NCBI GenBank assembly: GCA_016932015.1
Contig: JAFGDQ010000010.1
Coordinates: 1 to 61,555 of the forward strand
Source of the DNA: Spirochaetota bacterium
GTDB lineage: Bacteria > Spirochaetota > UBA4802 > JAFGDQ01
Length of the DNA: 61,555 bases
Reading direction: 5' to 3'
The position numbers and the translations under genes are program-made. Under the pieces are notes generated by a model. The model was not told the DNA's origin, searched no databases, and saw only the letters and a program-made list of their open reading frames with translations. Within the stretch, counting starts at the first letter, position 1, and every line of letters begins with the position of its first letter. This document shows, piece by piece, positions 35,168 to 43,932 of the stretch.

Positions 35168-37915
35168 ATGGATTTCCTAAAGCTAATTGAAAATAATAAA
35201 AATAAATTCCTTGAATTCAACCAAATCAAGTATCAGCGATTCCAGCAATTTGTAAGCAATACCAACACCAAAAGAGTAATAAATTCCATTCCTTTTTTAT
35301 TCAGCGTAAACCATAAAAAATTCCCGGGATATGTCGAAGGAGAAGTACCTCTGGGAATTTATAATTATGAACTTGATGATGATACCAGGAGATTCATTAA
35401 GGGGAAATACCCGGCAACAACAGTTGAAATTTCCGAACATATAAAACCTTTTATCCAGATGCTGGCTATCATGGGCAGCATAGGCACAATAGCCTATAAT
35501 AAAAAATCGGACTTTGATTACTGGGTATGCATTGACCGCAGTGATACAACACCTGAAAAATTCGAAAATTTCAAAAAGAAGGTCGATGCTGTACAAAAAT
35601 GGGCATCTTCTGAAATAAAACTTCCGGTTCATATTTTTGTTAATGATGTTGAACTTGTTAAGAAAAATATTTTCGCAGAAGATGAAGAGGAGGCTTTCGG
35701 TTCAACAGTCGGCGCTGTACTCAAAGACGAATTTTTCAGGAGTTCAATAATTATCAGCGGGAAAATACCGTTCTGGTGGGTTGTTCCCAATTCCTTCAGG
35801 GACGCTGAATATGACAAGCTGTTCAAAAGCCTTCCTCAAGAAACCGCAAAAAACGAATTTGTGGATCTCGGCAATCTGTATGAAATTTCAAGAGAAGACT
35901 TTCTCGGTGCAGCCCTTTTTCAGATAATCAAATCGCTTGGTAATCCTTTTAAATCAATTATAAAAATCGGGCTTCTTGAAAAATACCTGACAGAACTTGA
36001 AGATTCACATTTAATGAGCCAGAAAGTTAAAATAAACGTACAGAAAGGCAATTTTGACGACACGATACTTGACTCATACCTTAATATGTTTAAAGAGGTT
36101 TATGACTTTTACAGTTCAAAGAGAAAGGACAAAGCTATTCTTGAAATGCTTAAGAAAAACCTTTATCTCAAGATCGATCCTCAGCTCTCAAAATATATAG
36201 GCGTAAAACAAACAAAAAATATTCCATATAAAGTCGTTGTAATGTTCCAGTTTGCCAGGTCATGGAAATGGAATATGACTAAAGTTACCGACCTGGATAA
36301 CTTTGACAACTGGGACTTTAATAAAGTAATGGGATTCTGGGACCTTGTCAAAAAATTCATGCTCCTGAGCTATAAAAATATTTCAGATCAGCTTCCGGCA
36401 TTAAAACTTGAAAAAAAAGTATCTGAAACCGATTTCCTCCTGTTGAGCAGAAAAATAAAAACCCATTTCAAACTTGAACCTGATAAAATAGAACAGTTCA
36501 TTACCTTTAAGGATACTCCATCAGAAGCTGTTCTTTACATAGAACCGGTAAGCCAGAGTATTGATAATATTGAATGGCGCCTCTATAAAAGAAATACTTT
36601 GAAAACCGACAGTTTCATAACAACTACATTAAGAACAGAAAACAATCTGCTGAAGCTTCTTGTCTGGGCTTCTCTTAATCAGATTTACGATTCCTCATTC
36701 TCAAGAGTAAATATACAGTCCGGATACAGCAGAATCAATCAGCAGCATGTTATCAGTGTACTTGACCAGAGCTCCAATTTTTTTAAAGAGGACAAAATCA
36801 AATTAAAGAATGAATATTTTCTGGGGCATGCTTTCAATTTACTGTGCTTTCTGATTATTAACTTTGATATAGAGAATGCCGATTCTATTCAAACGCTTCA
36901 TTTTCTTTACCATACAAGCTGGGGTGAATCGTATCTGAAAGATTATAATTCCGAAGAGGAACTTTCCAATATTCTCCATACTGTCCTTAAAGACGGCTAT
37001 AAACTGCAGAAAAATTTTGACAGCTTCTGCGCAATAAACACTCCCGACCAGTATAAAAAACCTTATAAAAGAGCAATAAGCCTTTTCAAGGAAGCCTACG
37101 CCGCTATTGTCGAAGACCGAAAAAATACATCCGTAAGGTTTGTAGCCATAATTGCGAACAAATATGTAATGTTCACAAGAGACAATGACAATATTGAAAT
37201 GGATGTATATCCGAACCTGTTTAATTTTCTGGCAGCAGTCACTTTAAAACCGAAAAACAGTCTTTTTATTACCTTTTTCAGTAATGACAGTGTATTTATA
37301 CCGCTTGCCAGTTTAAGGAACGGGCTGATAAGAAATCTTTTTTCAATCGCATATGAAGAAAAGGGAAATTTCATTATTGTCTACATAATCAACGAAAGGG
37401 GAAATCTATTTACTTTCGTTAAATCCATTTCTCTTAAGGATGAATTTCTTTTATACCTGTATGATTTCTGCCAGAATATAAGCAAAAGAATTTTTATTGC
37501 CAGAAAATCCGGCACAGTCAGCAATGAAGTTAAAATTATGAGAATGGATACTGACAGGTATGGAAAACTGAGTATTACGGATGAAAGTTCTTTGATCAGA
37601 GGAAAACTTGTGTTGACGGCTGAATTTAAACGTGCGCTGGTTACTTCAGTATCAAGACATCAGGGAAATGAAACATATTATAACATAGTTTTTCCTGACA
37701 AGTCATCTTCAGGATTTATACCTTTTAAAAGTCTTGTTTCCATTTCGACAAAATTGATAAAGGATAAAAAGCAGGGCCCGGGAACCTTTGCAATAGTAAG
37801 GGATCTGGTGTTCAGCGATCTTAATCAAAATGAAATTGAAATGGGAAGCACTTTGTACTTTCTGGAAAAGTACAAAATAGAATCCATGCTTGAGAAGGGG
37901 ATGAAATCCCGTTAA
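35168..37915 (+). CDS. Class I adenylate cyclase (CyaA-type)
   Basis: A 915-residue protein whose N-terminal 330 residues match class I adenylate cyclases. The nucleotidyltransferase motif is GSIGTIAYNKKSDFDYWVCI (about 103-122), with the metal-binding Asp pair in SDFD. Further matches are EEAFGSTVGAVLKDEFFRSS and FVDLGNLYEISREDFLGAALFQIIKSL. The enzyme makes cAMP from ATP. The C-terminal half (about 450-915) has no domain I can name. The E. coli enzyme has a similar regulatory half that answers to the PTS glucose signal. No crp gene lies nearby, but two cNMP-binding GGDEF proteins at 22-24 kb could use the product. The start has no strong ribosome binding site. Confidence 0.88.
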   Translation: MDFLKLIENNKNKFLEFNQIKYQRFQQFVSNTNTKRVINSIPFLFSVNHKKFPGYVEGEVPLGIYNYELDDDTRRFIKGKYPATTVEISEHIKPFIQMLAIMGSIGTIAYNKKSDFDYWVCIDRSDTTPEKFENFKKKVDAVQKWASSEIKLPVHIFVNDVELVKKNIFAEDEEEAFGSTVGAVLKDEFFRSSIIISGKIPFWWVVPNSFRDAEYDKLFKSLPQETAKNEFVDLGNLYEISREDFLGAALFQIIKSLGNPFKSIIKIGLLEKYLTELEDSHLMSQKVKINVQKGNFDDTILDSYLNMFKEVYDFYSSKRKDKAILEMLKKNLYLKIDPQLSKYIGVKQTKNIPYKVVVMFQFARSWKWNMTKVTDLDNFDNWDFNKVMGFWDLVKKFMLLSYKNISDQLPALKLEKKVSETDFLLLSRKIKTHFKLEPDKIEQFITFKDTPSEAVLYIEPVSQSIDNIEWRLYKRNTLKTDSFITTTLRTENNLLKLLVWASLNQIYDSSFSRVNIQSGYSRINQQHVISVLDQSSNFFKEDKIKLKNEYFLGHAFNLLCFLIINFDIENADSIQTLHFLYHTSWGESYLKDYNSEEELSNILHTVLKDGYKLQKNFDSFCAINTPDQYKKPYKRAISLFKEAYAAIVEDRKNTSVRFVAIIANKYVMFTRDNDNIEMDVYPNLFNFLAAVTLKPKNSLFITFFSNDSVFIPLASLRNGLIRNLFSIAYEEKGNFIIVYIINERGNLFTFVKSISLKDEFLLYLYDFCQNISKRIFIARKSGTVSNEVKIMRMDTDRYGKLSITDESSLIRGKLVLTAEFKRALVTSVSRHQGNETYYNIVFPDKSSSGFIPFKSLVSISTKLIKDKKQGPGTFAIVRDLVFSDLNQNEIEMGSTLYFLEKYKIESMLEKGMKSR

Positions 37916-37930
37916 TAAGCCTGCCGGCTT

Positions 37931-38566
37931 TTAGTATTCTCCGCCGGGGAAATTGTCTTTAAAAAATCTGACTTTCTTTTTCTCCTTTTCCTGGGCACTC
38001 TTGCTAAGGCTGCCTTTTTCCAGTGCTATATCAAGAAGTTTAATATTCATATCGTCAACATTTTCGTCATAATCATCGTCTTCGTCTTCATCTTCAAGAT
38101 CATCAGAACTCATTTTATGCGTGTTCCTTTTTTCCTCTTTTTCTTTTTCCTCTTTTTCTTTTTCCTCTTTCAACCTGTTAAATTTTTCGTCAATGAAATC
38201 CTGAGTCATTATACCTATGTTATCTGTTTCCTCTTTCTCTCCGGAAGCCTTCGAAGATTTTGCTTTCTTCGGTCTGGATTTTTTTGCAATGCCTGCGCTT
38301 TTAGTGCTTTTTGATGTTTTCGCTTTTTTGGGGTCCTCTGCATCGTGTCCTTCGATTTCCTTTACCAGATCAGCAGGTGGATCAGCTATTGTAAGGCCCA
38401 GCAGTTTTATTCTTTTATCCAGCAGTAAATTTATCTGTTTTTCGATTGAAATATAAATCGGAGTTGAAAATGATTTATCTTTTGAAAGTGATTTTTCAAG
38501 TTTTCTTAAATCTTTTATATCTTCATCAACTGTTTCTATTCTTTTAATGATATGCACAACTTTCAT
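37931..38566 (-). CDS. Highly charged low-complexity protein, unknown function
   Basis: A 211-residue protein. The N-terminal 75 residues look folded and helical (VVHIIKRIETVDEDIKDLRKL, DKRIKLLGLTI). The middle is a Lys/Ser/Ala-rich stretch, followed by an extended Lys-Glu repeat (EKEKEEKEKEEK) and an acidic run (DDLEDEDEDDDYDE). The C-terminus (KKVRFFKDNFPGGEY) is again ordinary. No family is recognised. The ATG at 38566 has GGGGTGA at six to seven bases; a GTG at 38575 is an alternative. The gene converges on the adenylate cyclase gene with only 15 bases between their stops. The repeated codons could make the locus length-variable. Confidence 0.6.
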   Translation of the reverse strand: MKVVHIIKRIETVDEDIKDLRKLEKSLSKDKSFSTPIYISIEKQINLLLDKRIKLLGLTIADPPADLVKEIEGHDAEDPKKAKTSKSTKSAGIAKKSRPKKAKSSKASGEKEETDNIGIMTQDFIDEKFNRLKEEKEKEEKEKEEKRNTHKMSSDDLEDEDEDDDYDENVDDMNIKLLDIALEKGSLSKSAQEKEKKKVRFFKDNFPGGEY

Positions 38567-38848
38567 AAAATTCACCCCGCAGAATGCTTATAATATTTAC
38601 GGTATCGTTATAATTTGCACCATGAAAATGATTGACATTATTCATCAAAATATTCTTTCTTGAATGGCGCAGTAAGTAATGTTAAAATACGTATTTATAT
38701 TAGTCAATTATCTTATTAAAATTAGAAAAAAAAGCTGACTAATGCGATTAGTATCCTGAACTGCCTGGCCACAACTAATGAAATTATTAAAAAGGCCTTA
38801 ACAGAACTTTTTTACAAATAACAATTTAATCAGCTGCGCGGAGGAATA

Positions 38849-40288
38849 ATGACATCTCATTTAAAGCGGAATTCGAAACCCAGAGAAGAATGCGGTATAT
38901 TCGGAATATACGGGAAAGAGGATGCTTCCAATCTTGCTTATCTCGGTCTTTACGCCCTTCAGCACAGAGGACAGGAATCGGCCGGAATAGCATCATCAGA
39001 CGGAGAGCGGATATACCGGCACGCGGGACTTGGAGAGGTTACAGATGTTTTCGAAAAAGAGGAGGACATTTACAATCTTCAGGGTAATATTGCAATCGGA
39101 CATAACAGATATTCAACAACAGGGTCAACATTCCTCAGAAACGCTCAGCCTTTAAGAGTGGACTCGGTACTCGGTCCTATGGTATTATCACATAACGGGA
39201 ATCTTGTCAATACATCAGTTCTGCGCAGCAGCCTTGAAAAAGAAGGTTCAATTTTTCAGACATCAATAGATTCCGAAGTTGTTGTTCATTTAATGGCAAA
39301 GTCAGGGCTGCCGGATTTTATCGAAGCGCTTATTCATGCACTAAAACAAATCAAAGGAGCTTATTCACTGCTTGTCATGAACAATGACACTATCTGCGCA
39401 GTCAGAGACCCTAACGGCTTCAGGCCGCTTGTACTCGGAAAACTGGAAAATGCGTATGTTGTCGCATCCGAGACCTGTGCTTTTGATATAATCAATGCCG
39501 AATATGTCAGGGATATTGAGCCCGGGGAGCTTATTGTAATAAACAGATACGGAGTGAAATCCTATTTCCCGTTTCCCAGGGAAAAACACTCATTATGCAT
39601 TTTTGAATATATATATTTCTCAAGGCCCGACAGCATAATTTTCAATCATTCCGTATATGAAATGAGAATTGCTCTCGGCAGAATGCTATACAGGCAGTCC
39701 CCGATTGAAGCTGACATAGTTGTTCCTATTCCGGATTCTTCTACTGTTGCAGCTCTGGGATATTCCAAGGAGTCCGGAATCCCTTTCGAAATTGGCATGA
39801 TAAGAAATCATTATATTGGCAGAACATTTATTGAGCCTTCACAAAAGATCAGGGATTTTGGAGCCAAGATTAAATATAATGTTATCAGAGCGGCAGTAAA
39901 AGACAAGCGTGTAGTTGTTGTGGATGACTCGATTATGAGAGGCACAACAATGAGAAAAATAATAAAGATGTTCAGAAACGGAGGTGCCAAAGAAGTGCAT
40001 ATTCGAATCTCCGCCCCCCCTACAAAATTTCCCTGCTTTTACGGCATCGATATTCCAACACACAGCGAACTTATAGCAGCTACGCATACTATTGAAGAAA
40101 TCAGAAAATATTTAAGAGTGGATTCCATTGAATATTTATCAGTCGACACTATGCTTGAGGCGGTCAACAAGCCTGAGATGAACTTCTGCCTGGCATGTTT
40201 TAACGGTGATTATCCGATAAAATTTCTGGAAAACAAAGATAATCAGAAATACCTCTTTGAAGACGCTTCAATGGGAAAGTATTATTAA
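38849..40288 (+). CDS. purF: Amidophosphoribosyltransferase
   Basis: A 479-residue enzyme that catalyses the first committed step of purine synthesis, PRPP plus glutamine to phosphoribosylamine. The class II glutaminase nucleophile is Cys15 (PREE|CGIFGIYG), which implies removal of a 14-residue propeptide as in Bacillus-type PurF. The glutaminase domain includes ALQHRGQESAGI and GHNRYSTTGST; the PRTase domain has VVVVDDSIMRGTTM. The four cysteines expected for the [4Fe-4S] form appear in SLCIFEY, FPCFYG and FCLACFNG. A strong GGAGGA precedes the ATG. No other pur genes are in the window. Confidence 0.97.
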   Translation: MTSHLKRNSKPREECGIFGIYGKEDASNLAYLGLYALQHRGQESAGIASSDGERIYRHAGLGEVTDVFEKEEDIYNLQGNIAIGHNRYSTTGSTFLRNAQPLRVDSVLGPMVLSHNGNLVNTSVLRSSLEKEGSIFQTSIDSEVVVHLMAKSGLPDFIEALIHALKQIKGAYSLLVMNNDTICAVRDPNGFRPLVLGKLENAYVVASETCAFDIINAEYVRDIEPGELIVINRYGVKSYFPFPREKHSLCIFEYIYFSRPDSIIFNHSVYEMRIALGRMLYRQSPIEADIVVPIPDSSTVAALGYSKESGIPFEIGMIRNHYIGRTFIEPSQKIRDFGAKIKYNVIRAAVKDKRVVVVDDSIMRGTTMRKIIKMFRNGGAKEVHIRISAPPTKFPCFYGIDIPTHSELIAATHTIEEIRKYLRVDSIEYLSVDTMLEAVNKPEMNFCLACFNGDYPIKFLENKDNQKYLFEDASMGKYY

Positions 40289-40615
40289 GATAAATTCCCA
40301 TTATTCTTGTTTCAGACGGCTGTTTTTTTTTAAATTATCCTGCTTTTCAGATTAAATGATGAATTTAGTAAATTCAAAAAAAATCTTTATCGGGATTTCA
40401 GGCTGAAATTATTTCTAATAAAACTGCCCCGGAATATCAGATACTCAATTGAATTCCGTAAACCGACATGGTGGAATTACAGAAGTCCGAATCTTTTAAT
40501 TGATCGTTCAATTTACCGGATAAAACCAACAAAAACACTCAAGTCAAGTGAATTCTTTAATTTGGCTTGACAAATATGCATAAATATTTTTTTTGTTAAT
40601 ACATCTTAAAAATAC
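40289..40615. promoter_or_regulatory. Non-coding gap before tRNA-Trp with a -35-like hexamer
   Basis: The 327-base gap between purF and the tRNA gene holds TTGACA at 40567-40572, about 44 bases before the tRNA. The AT-rich stretch behind it contains no -10 hexamer with ideal spacing; GTTAAT at 40595-40600 is too far. A T-run follows purF at 40320-40331 but without a convincing stem. Nothing else is recognisable. Confidence 0.35.
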
Positions 40616-40688
40616 AGGCCACTAGCTCAATTGGCAGAGCATCGGTCTCCAAAACCGAGGGCTGGGGGTTCAAGTCCCTCGTGGCCTG
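40616..40688 (+). tRNA. tRNA-Trp (anticodon CCA)
   Basis: A 73-base cloverleaf. The acceptor arms AGGCCAC and GTGGCCT pair over seven bases. The D arm is GCTC...GAGC. The anticodon stem TCGGT/ACCGA holds the loop CTCCAAA with anticodon CCA at 40649-40651. The T arm has GGGGG, loop TTCAAGT and CCCTC with one G-T pair. The discriminator base is G, and the 3' CCA is not encoded. It is a single tRNA gene followed at once by a terminator. Confidence 0.96.
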
Positions 40689-40700
40689 CGTAAAAACAGA

Positions 40701-40729
40701 AAAGCTGTCTTAAAAAGACAGCTTTTTTA
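40701..40729 (+). terminator. Rho-independent terminator after tRNA-Trp
   Basis: The arms AAAGCTGTCTT and AAGACAGCTTT form an 11-base-pair stem with an AAA loop, followed by further T residues. It begins 12 bases after the tRNA. Confidence 0.9.
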
Positions 40730-40794
40730 TTCAATAAGACATCTCAGAATCTCATTAAAAAAGAATCCTGATTTTTTTTCTTAGAAAAACATTC

Positions 40795-41172
40795 CTATCC
40801 GCACGCAATTGCGTCAATTTCAACCATAGCGCCTTTCGGCAGTGCCGCAACCCCAACAGTCACTCTTGCGGGGAAATCACTGCTGAAGAATGAGGCATAC
40901 ACCTCATTCACCTCTGCAAATTTGTCCATATCTGTAATGTAAATGGTAGCCTTTACAATATCCTCAAGTCCATACCCCGCGCTTTCTATAACTGCCTTCA
41001 GATTTTCCATAGCGCGCTTTGTCTGCGCTTTTATACCGCCCTGTACAAGATCCCCTGTTTCGGGATCAAGCGGAATCTGGCCTGAACAGAACAGCAGATT
41101 CCCTTTTTTAACAGCCTGGGAATAAGGCCCGACTGCCCCGGGTGCTTTATCTGTCAATATTATTTCCTTCAA
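40795..41172 (-). CDS. RidA family enamine/imine deaminase
   Basis: A 125-residue RidA/YjgF/UK114 protein. The signature is in VGPYSQAVKKGNLLFCSGQIPLDP; the substrate-binding Arg lies in DFPARVTVGVAALPKGAMVEID. RidA proteins hydrolyse reactive 2-aminoacrylate and related imines formed by PLP enzymes. The length and C-terminal motif match archetypal RidA. Translation appears to start with TTG at 41172, supported by GGAG nine bases upstream; there is no in-frame ATG near by. It is the end gene of the minus strand here, with a small membrane protein gene 27 bases upstream. Confidence 0.94.
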   Translation of the reverse strand: MKEIILTDKAPGAVGPYSQAVKKGNLLFCSGQIPLDPETGDLVQGGIKAQTKRAMENLKAVIESAGYGLEDIVKATIYITDMDKFAEVNEVYASFFSSDFPARVTVGVAALPKGAMVEIDAIACG

Positions 41173-41199
41173 TTTTACTGTCTCCGCTTATTCAAACAT

Positions 41200-41532
41200 T
41201 CAGAACCTTCTGTCATCTTTTCTTCTGTCGTCTTTTCTTCTGTCAATATAGTCCTCATCTCCAAATTCCTCAGGCGGCAGATCTTTATCAAAAAAACCTT
41301 TTCGCAAATAAAATCCTCTGTCAAATGAACGTCTGTCAGTTCCCCTGCGATCCCCTTTCCGCCTGTTGCTGAAAGATATTTTGGCTTTTTTTTCAGCAAA
41401 TGATATGCTGCTGATTTTATTAAATATCATTCTGAAAAAAAGACAAAGGAGCTGTATAACTTTATAAACAACCAGAACTCCAATCAGAACTGCGGCAAAA
41501 ATTATTATATATTCAACTGGTGATAAATTCAT
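41200..41532 (-). CDS. Small single-pass membrane protein with Arg/Asp repeats
   Basis: A 110-residue protein. One hydrophobic helix (about 8-36) is followed by a basic and acidic tail. The tail has repeated blocks of the DRR type: NRRKGDRRGTDRR in the middle and RRKDDRRKDDRR at the C-terminus. The positive residues after the helix predict a cytoplasmic tail. NRRxxDRR motifs occur near PilZ and other c-di-GMP-related proteins, but no PilZ domain can be seen. It may share a transcript with ridA. I recognise no family. Confidence 0.55.
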   Translation of the reverse strand: MNLSPVEYIIIFAAVLIGVLVVYKVIQLLCLFFRMIFNKISSISFAEKKAKISFSNRRKGDRRGTDRRSFDRGFYLRKGFFDKDLPPEEFGDEDYIDRRKDDRRKDDRRF

Positions 41533-41747
41533 TGCAATACCCGATTTTTCCGACTTTTTTAACGTTCTCTACTAAAATACAATAATATTTAATATTGCTT
41601 AATATAAATTAAAAGATTATTCAAGATTTTTTCTTAAATGATCCCTCATATTTCCTGTAAAGTAATCCTTTGTTACTGCCTTTAATCAATTTAAAAGACA
41701 GACTTCAATATAATATAATAAAAAATACTGACCGCAAACTTACATAA

Positions 41748-42890
41748 TCATAAATTTTTTTTAATCTCTCCATCCGGAAGCATATAATCAGGATGATATT
41801 CCCCTTTTTCCTCAAGATTATACCGCACGCAGTTTTTATTGCCAACCAGGCAGTAATTTTCTATCCAGTATCTCTCCAGCTTTCCTTTATCCGTATAATG
41901 TTTAACAGGGCATGAATGATACCATTTACACGGTTTAATTTTTCCATTGTTCAGCAGACACTCCCATCCTTTTATGCGATAATTTTCAAAATCAGCTTTT
42001 CCATGTTTGTAATCATCATGCCAGTTTTCAGGGACAGGTAGCCAGTCATACAGGTCTTTACGCCATGCTTCAAGTAAAAGCGGTTCCCTGTTCATAAAAT
42101 CAGCAGCACAGATAATATTATTGCCGGAAGTATGTCTTAACTTCTCTATCCAGTCCCTGCCGATTTCCCCTCTAAGCAGATGATGGTCAATAACAAGAGT
42201 ACTTACGCTATTAGAAAGTTCCAGTGCATTATTCCATGCATCCCCGGCAAAAATCCTGTCTTCTGAAGATGAATAACGATAAAGCGGAGGTCCTGAAGCA
42301 AAAACCATATCCGGTTTCCAGTCAGCAATTATTCTTATAGTTTCTATATCCAGAAGCTGAATATCTGAAGCATGTACAAAAATCTCTCCGTCCTCTTCAA
42401 TACAGGTCATCATTACTGCGCCTTTTTCAGCCCCGCGCCTGCCGTGAGGAACCGGCACAGAAAATTCCAATACCCCGTCTTTCATCCCATCAGGGACAGG
42501 GAGATCTTTCTTTAGCATTTCAGAAAAAGCTTTTCTTCTTTCCCTCTGGCTTTGTGAAGAATTCTCTGGCCCCTTTGCCCATATCCGCGTATTCATCAAA
42601 CTCATCCTGATTTCATCCAAAGCAAGCTGATAAGGATTTGCATCAAACAAAGGGCAATGGTCGCCGTCAAAATGACTTATTACTACATCAGTCGCATAAT
42701 GAAGCTTTTCAATAATTCTTTCCCTGATGCCGGATCCAACTGCTACCTGAAACGGATGAGGCAAAAATCCGTACCTGATCCATCCAAGTGCTATTCCGGG
42801 ATCTATGAATATTTTTCTGTCTTTCAATTCCACAAAGCATGCAAGTCCGCGAACTCCCAGAGATTCAGTGCCCAAAATAGTAATCTTCAT
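41748..42890 (-). CDS. Metallo-beta-lactamase-fold protein, UPF0282-like, with C-terminal cysteine module
   Basis: A 380-residue protein. The N-terminal part is a metallo-beta-lactamase-fold domain (MKITILGTESLGVRGLACFVEL, IFIDPGIALGW) in which the usual HxHxDH motif is SHFDGDHCPL. I associate this pattern with the UPF0282 group, best known from archaea. Other conserved blocks are HASDIQLLD and LVIDHHLLRG. The C-terminal 60 residues have CKWYHSCPVKHY, YCLVGNKNCVRY and GEYHPDYMLPDG, a possible metal or iron-sulfur site. The substrate is unknown. AGGA precedes the ATG, and the gene lies 25 bases downstream of another metallo-beta-lactamase-fold gene; the pair is probably one operon. Confidence 0.72.
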   Translation of the reverse strand: MKITILGTESLGVRGLACFVELKDRKIFIDPGIALGWIRYGFLPHPFQVAVGSGIRERIIEKLHYATDVVISHFDGDHCPLFDANPYQLALDEIRMSLMNTRIWAKGPENSSQSQRERRKAFSEMLKKDLPVPDGMKDGVLEFSVPVPHGRRGAEKGAVMMTCIEEDGEIFVHASDIQLLDIETIRIIADWKPDMVFASGPPLYRYSSSEDRIFAGDAWNNALELSNSVSTLVIDHHLLRGEIGRDWIEKLRHTSGNNIICAADFMNREPLLLEAWRKDLYDWLPVPENWHDDYKHGKADFENYRIKGWECLLNNGKIKPCKWYHSCPVKHYTDKGKLERYWIENYCLVGNKNCVRYNLEEKGEYHPDYMLPDGEIKKNL

Positions 42891-42915
42891 ATTTTATCCT
42901 GTTCCATTTGCCGGT

Positions 42916-43551
42916 CTAAATTTCAATCACCTGTCCGGCTCCTCCCTCAATATATTTATCCGGAAACAGCGCTTTTATCTCCTGATAAAACTGAGTGCAA
43001 TGTGTTGCGCAAATTAAATCAAGGTTCTTTAGCGCCTCAGGCCTGTTCGCGTGCAGCCCTCCGATAATACCGTATACTTTACCGAATCCGGAAGCTGCGC
43101 TTAAAATATGTTCTAAACTCGGATGCGAGCACCCGGCTATAACTATAATTCCTTTCTCTGTTTCAACGCAAAGTGATTGTTCAATTCCCTCCAGTTCTCC
43201 TGTTGAATAAATTCCGTCATAGAGCCTTCCTGATTTAGAAACTTCTATTGAAATATTTATATTATCAGCATCCTGTAATGGACGGGGAATCCAGACTTTC
43301 AGGCTGTTGTTTTTTTCAAGCAATGAGGACAGTCCCCCCGTATGGTCAAAATGAAAATGGGAAATAAATACATCATCAATACTTTCAGGAGCGATTCCCA
43401 GTTTTTCCATATTGTATAACAGGACAAAATCATTGGCCCCTGTATCAAAAAGAATTCTTCTTCCTGCTGACTCCACCAGAGCGGAGAAACCCCAGTCAGG
43501 CTGAAGATTTTTTTTAAAAACAGTATTGTCATAAACAATAGTTACTTTCAT
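42916..43551 (-). CDS. Metallo-beta-lactamase-fold protein related to the dihydropterin/RFAP synthase-like group
   Basis: A 211-residue hydrolase-fold protein with canonical SHFHFDHTGGLSSLLE, the upstream Asp in ILFDTGANDF, and later metal-ligand positions in GCSHPSLEHIL and IGGLHAN. This pattern matches COG1237, which includes the archaeal protein implicated in tetrahydromethanopterin precursor synthesis; most bacterial members have no proven function. AAGGG lies eight bases before the ATG. It is the first of two metallo-beta-lactamase-fold genes. The hydG gene is upstream on the same strand after a 381-base gap, so co-transcription with it is less certain. Confidence 0.82.
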   Translation of the reverse strand: MKVTIVYDNTVFKKNLQPDWGFSALVESAGRRILFDTGANDFVLLYNMEKLGIAPESIDDVFISHFHFDHTGGLSSLLEKNNSLKVWIPRPLQDADNINISIEVSKSGRLYDGIYSTGELEGIEQSLCVETEKGIIVIAGCSHPSLEHILSAASGFGKVYGIIGGLHANRPEALKNLDLICATHCTQFYQEIKALFPDKYIEGGAGQVIEI

Positions 43552-43932
43552 AAAATTTGCCCTTTTGCTGCTGTAAAAAATTTTACCTCTGATCAGATAA
43601 GCAGCTATATTTTAAAAAATAATTCTGCCACAAAATATCAAACCTTATTTTTTCAATTGATATTTTTCTGCTGCAGTTCAATTTTCACAGAATGCCTTTT
43701 CTTTTAAACTACGCCAATCTGACAACAGAACAGGTAAAGCGGGGATACAAATATTTTTTTAACGGAACAGACACAAAAAACTGAAAGATGAAATTGAAAC
43801 GGAAGTTTTCCCTGCGGAGTTTAAAGCATCCGGCGAATCCGGATAACACTGAATCAGCACGATACACGTTTTTCATGAATAGCTCTTTCTTATACATGGC
43901 AATTCTGCAATTATCCGGATTACAGAAATACT
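43552..43932. other. Gap between hydG and the metallo-beta-lactamase-fold genes
   Basis: A gap of 381 bases. A 62-codon frame on the minus strand (43709-43897) has no ribosome binding site and no recognisable content, so I do not call it. Short direct repeats of ATCCGG occur at 43827-43845. It probably holds the promoter of the downstream pair. Confidence 0.35.

Noticed and set aside
43709-43897. 62-codon minus-strand frame downstream of hydG
   Set aside because: No ribosome binding site, unusual aromatic and basic composition, no recognisable family.
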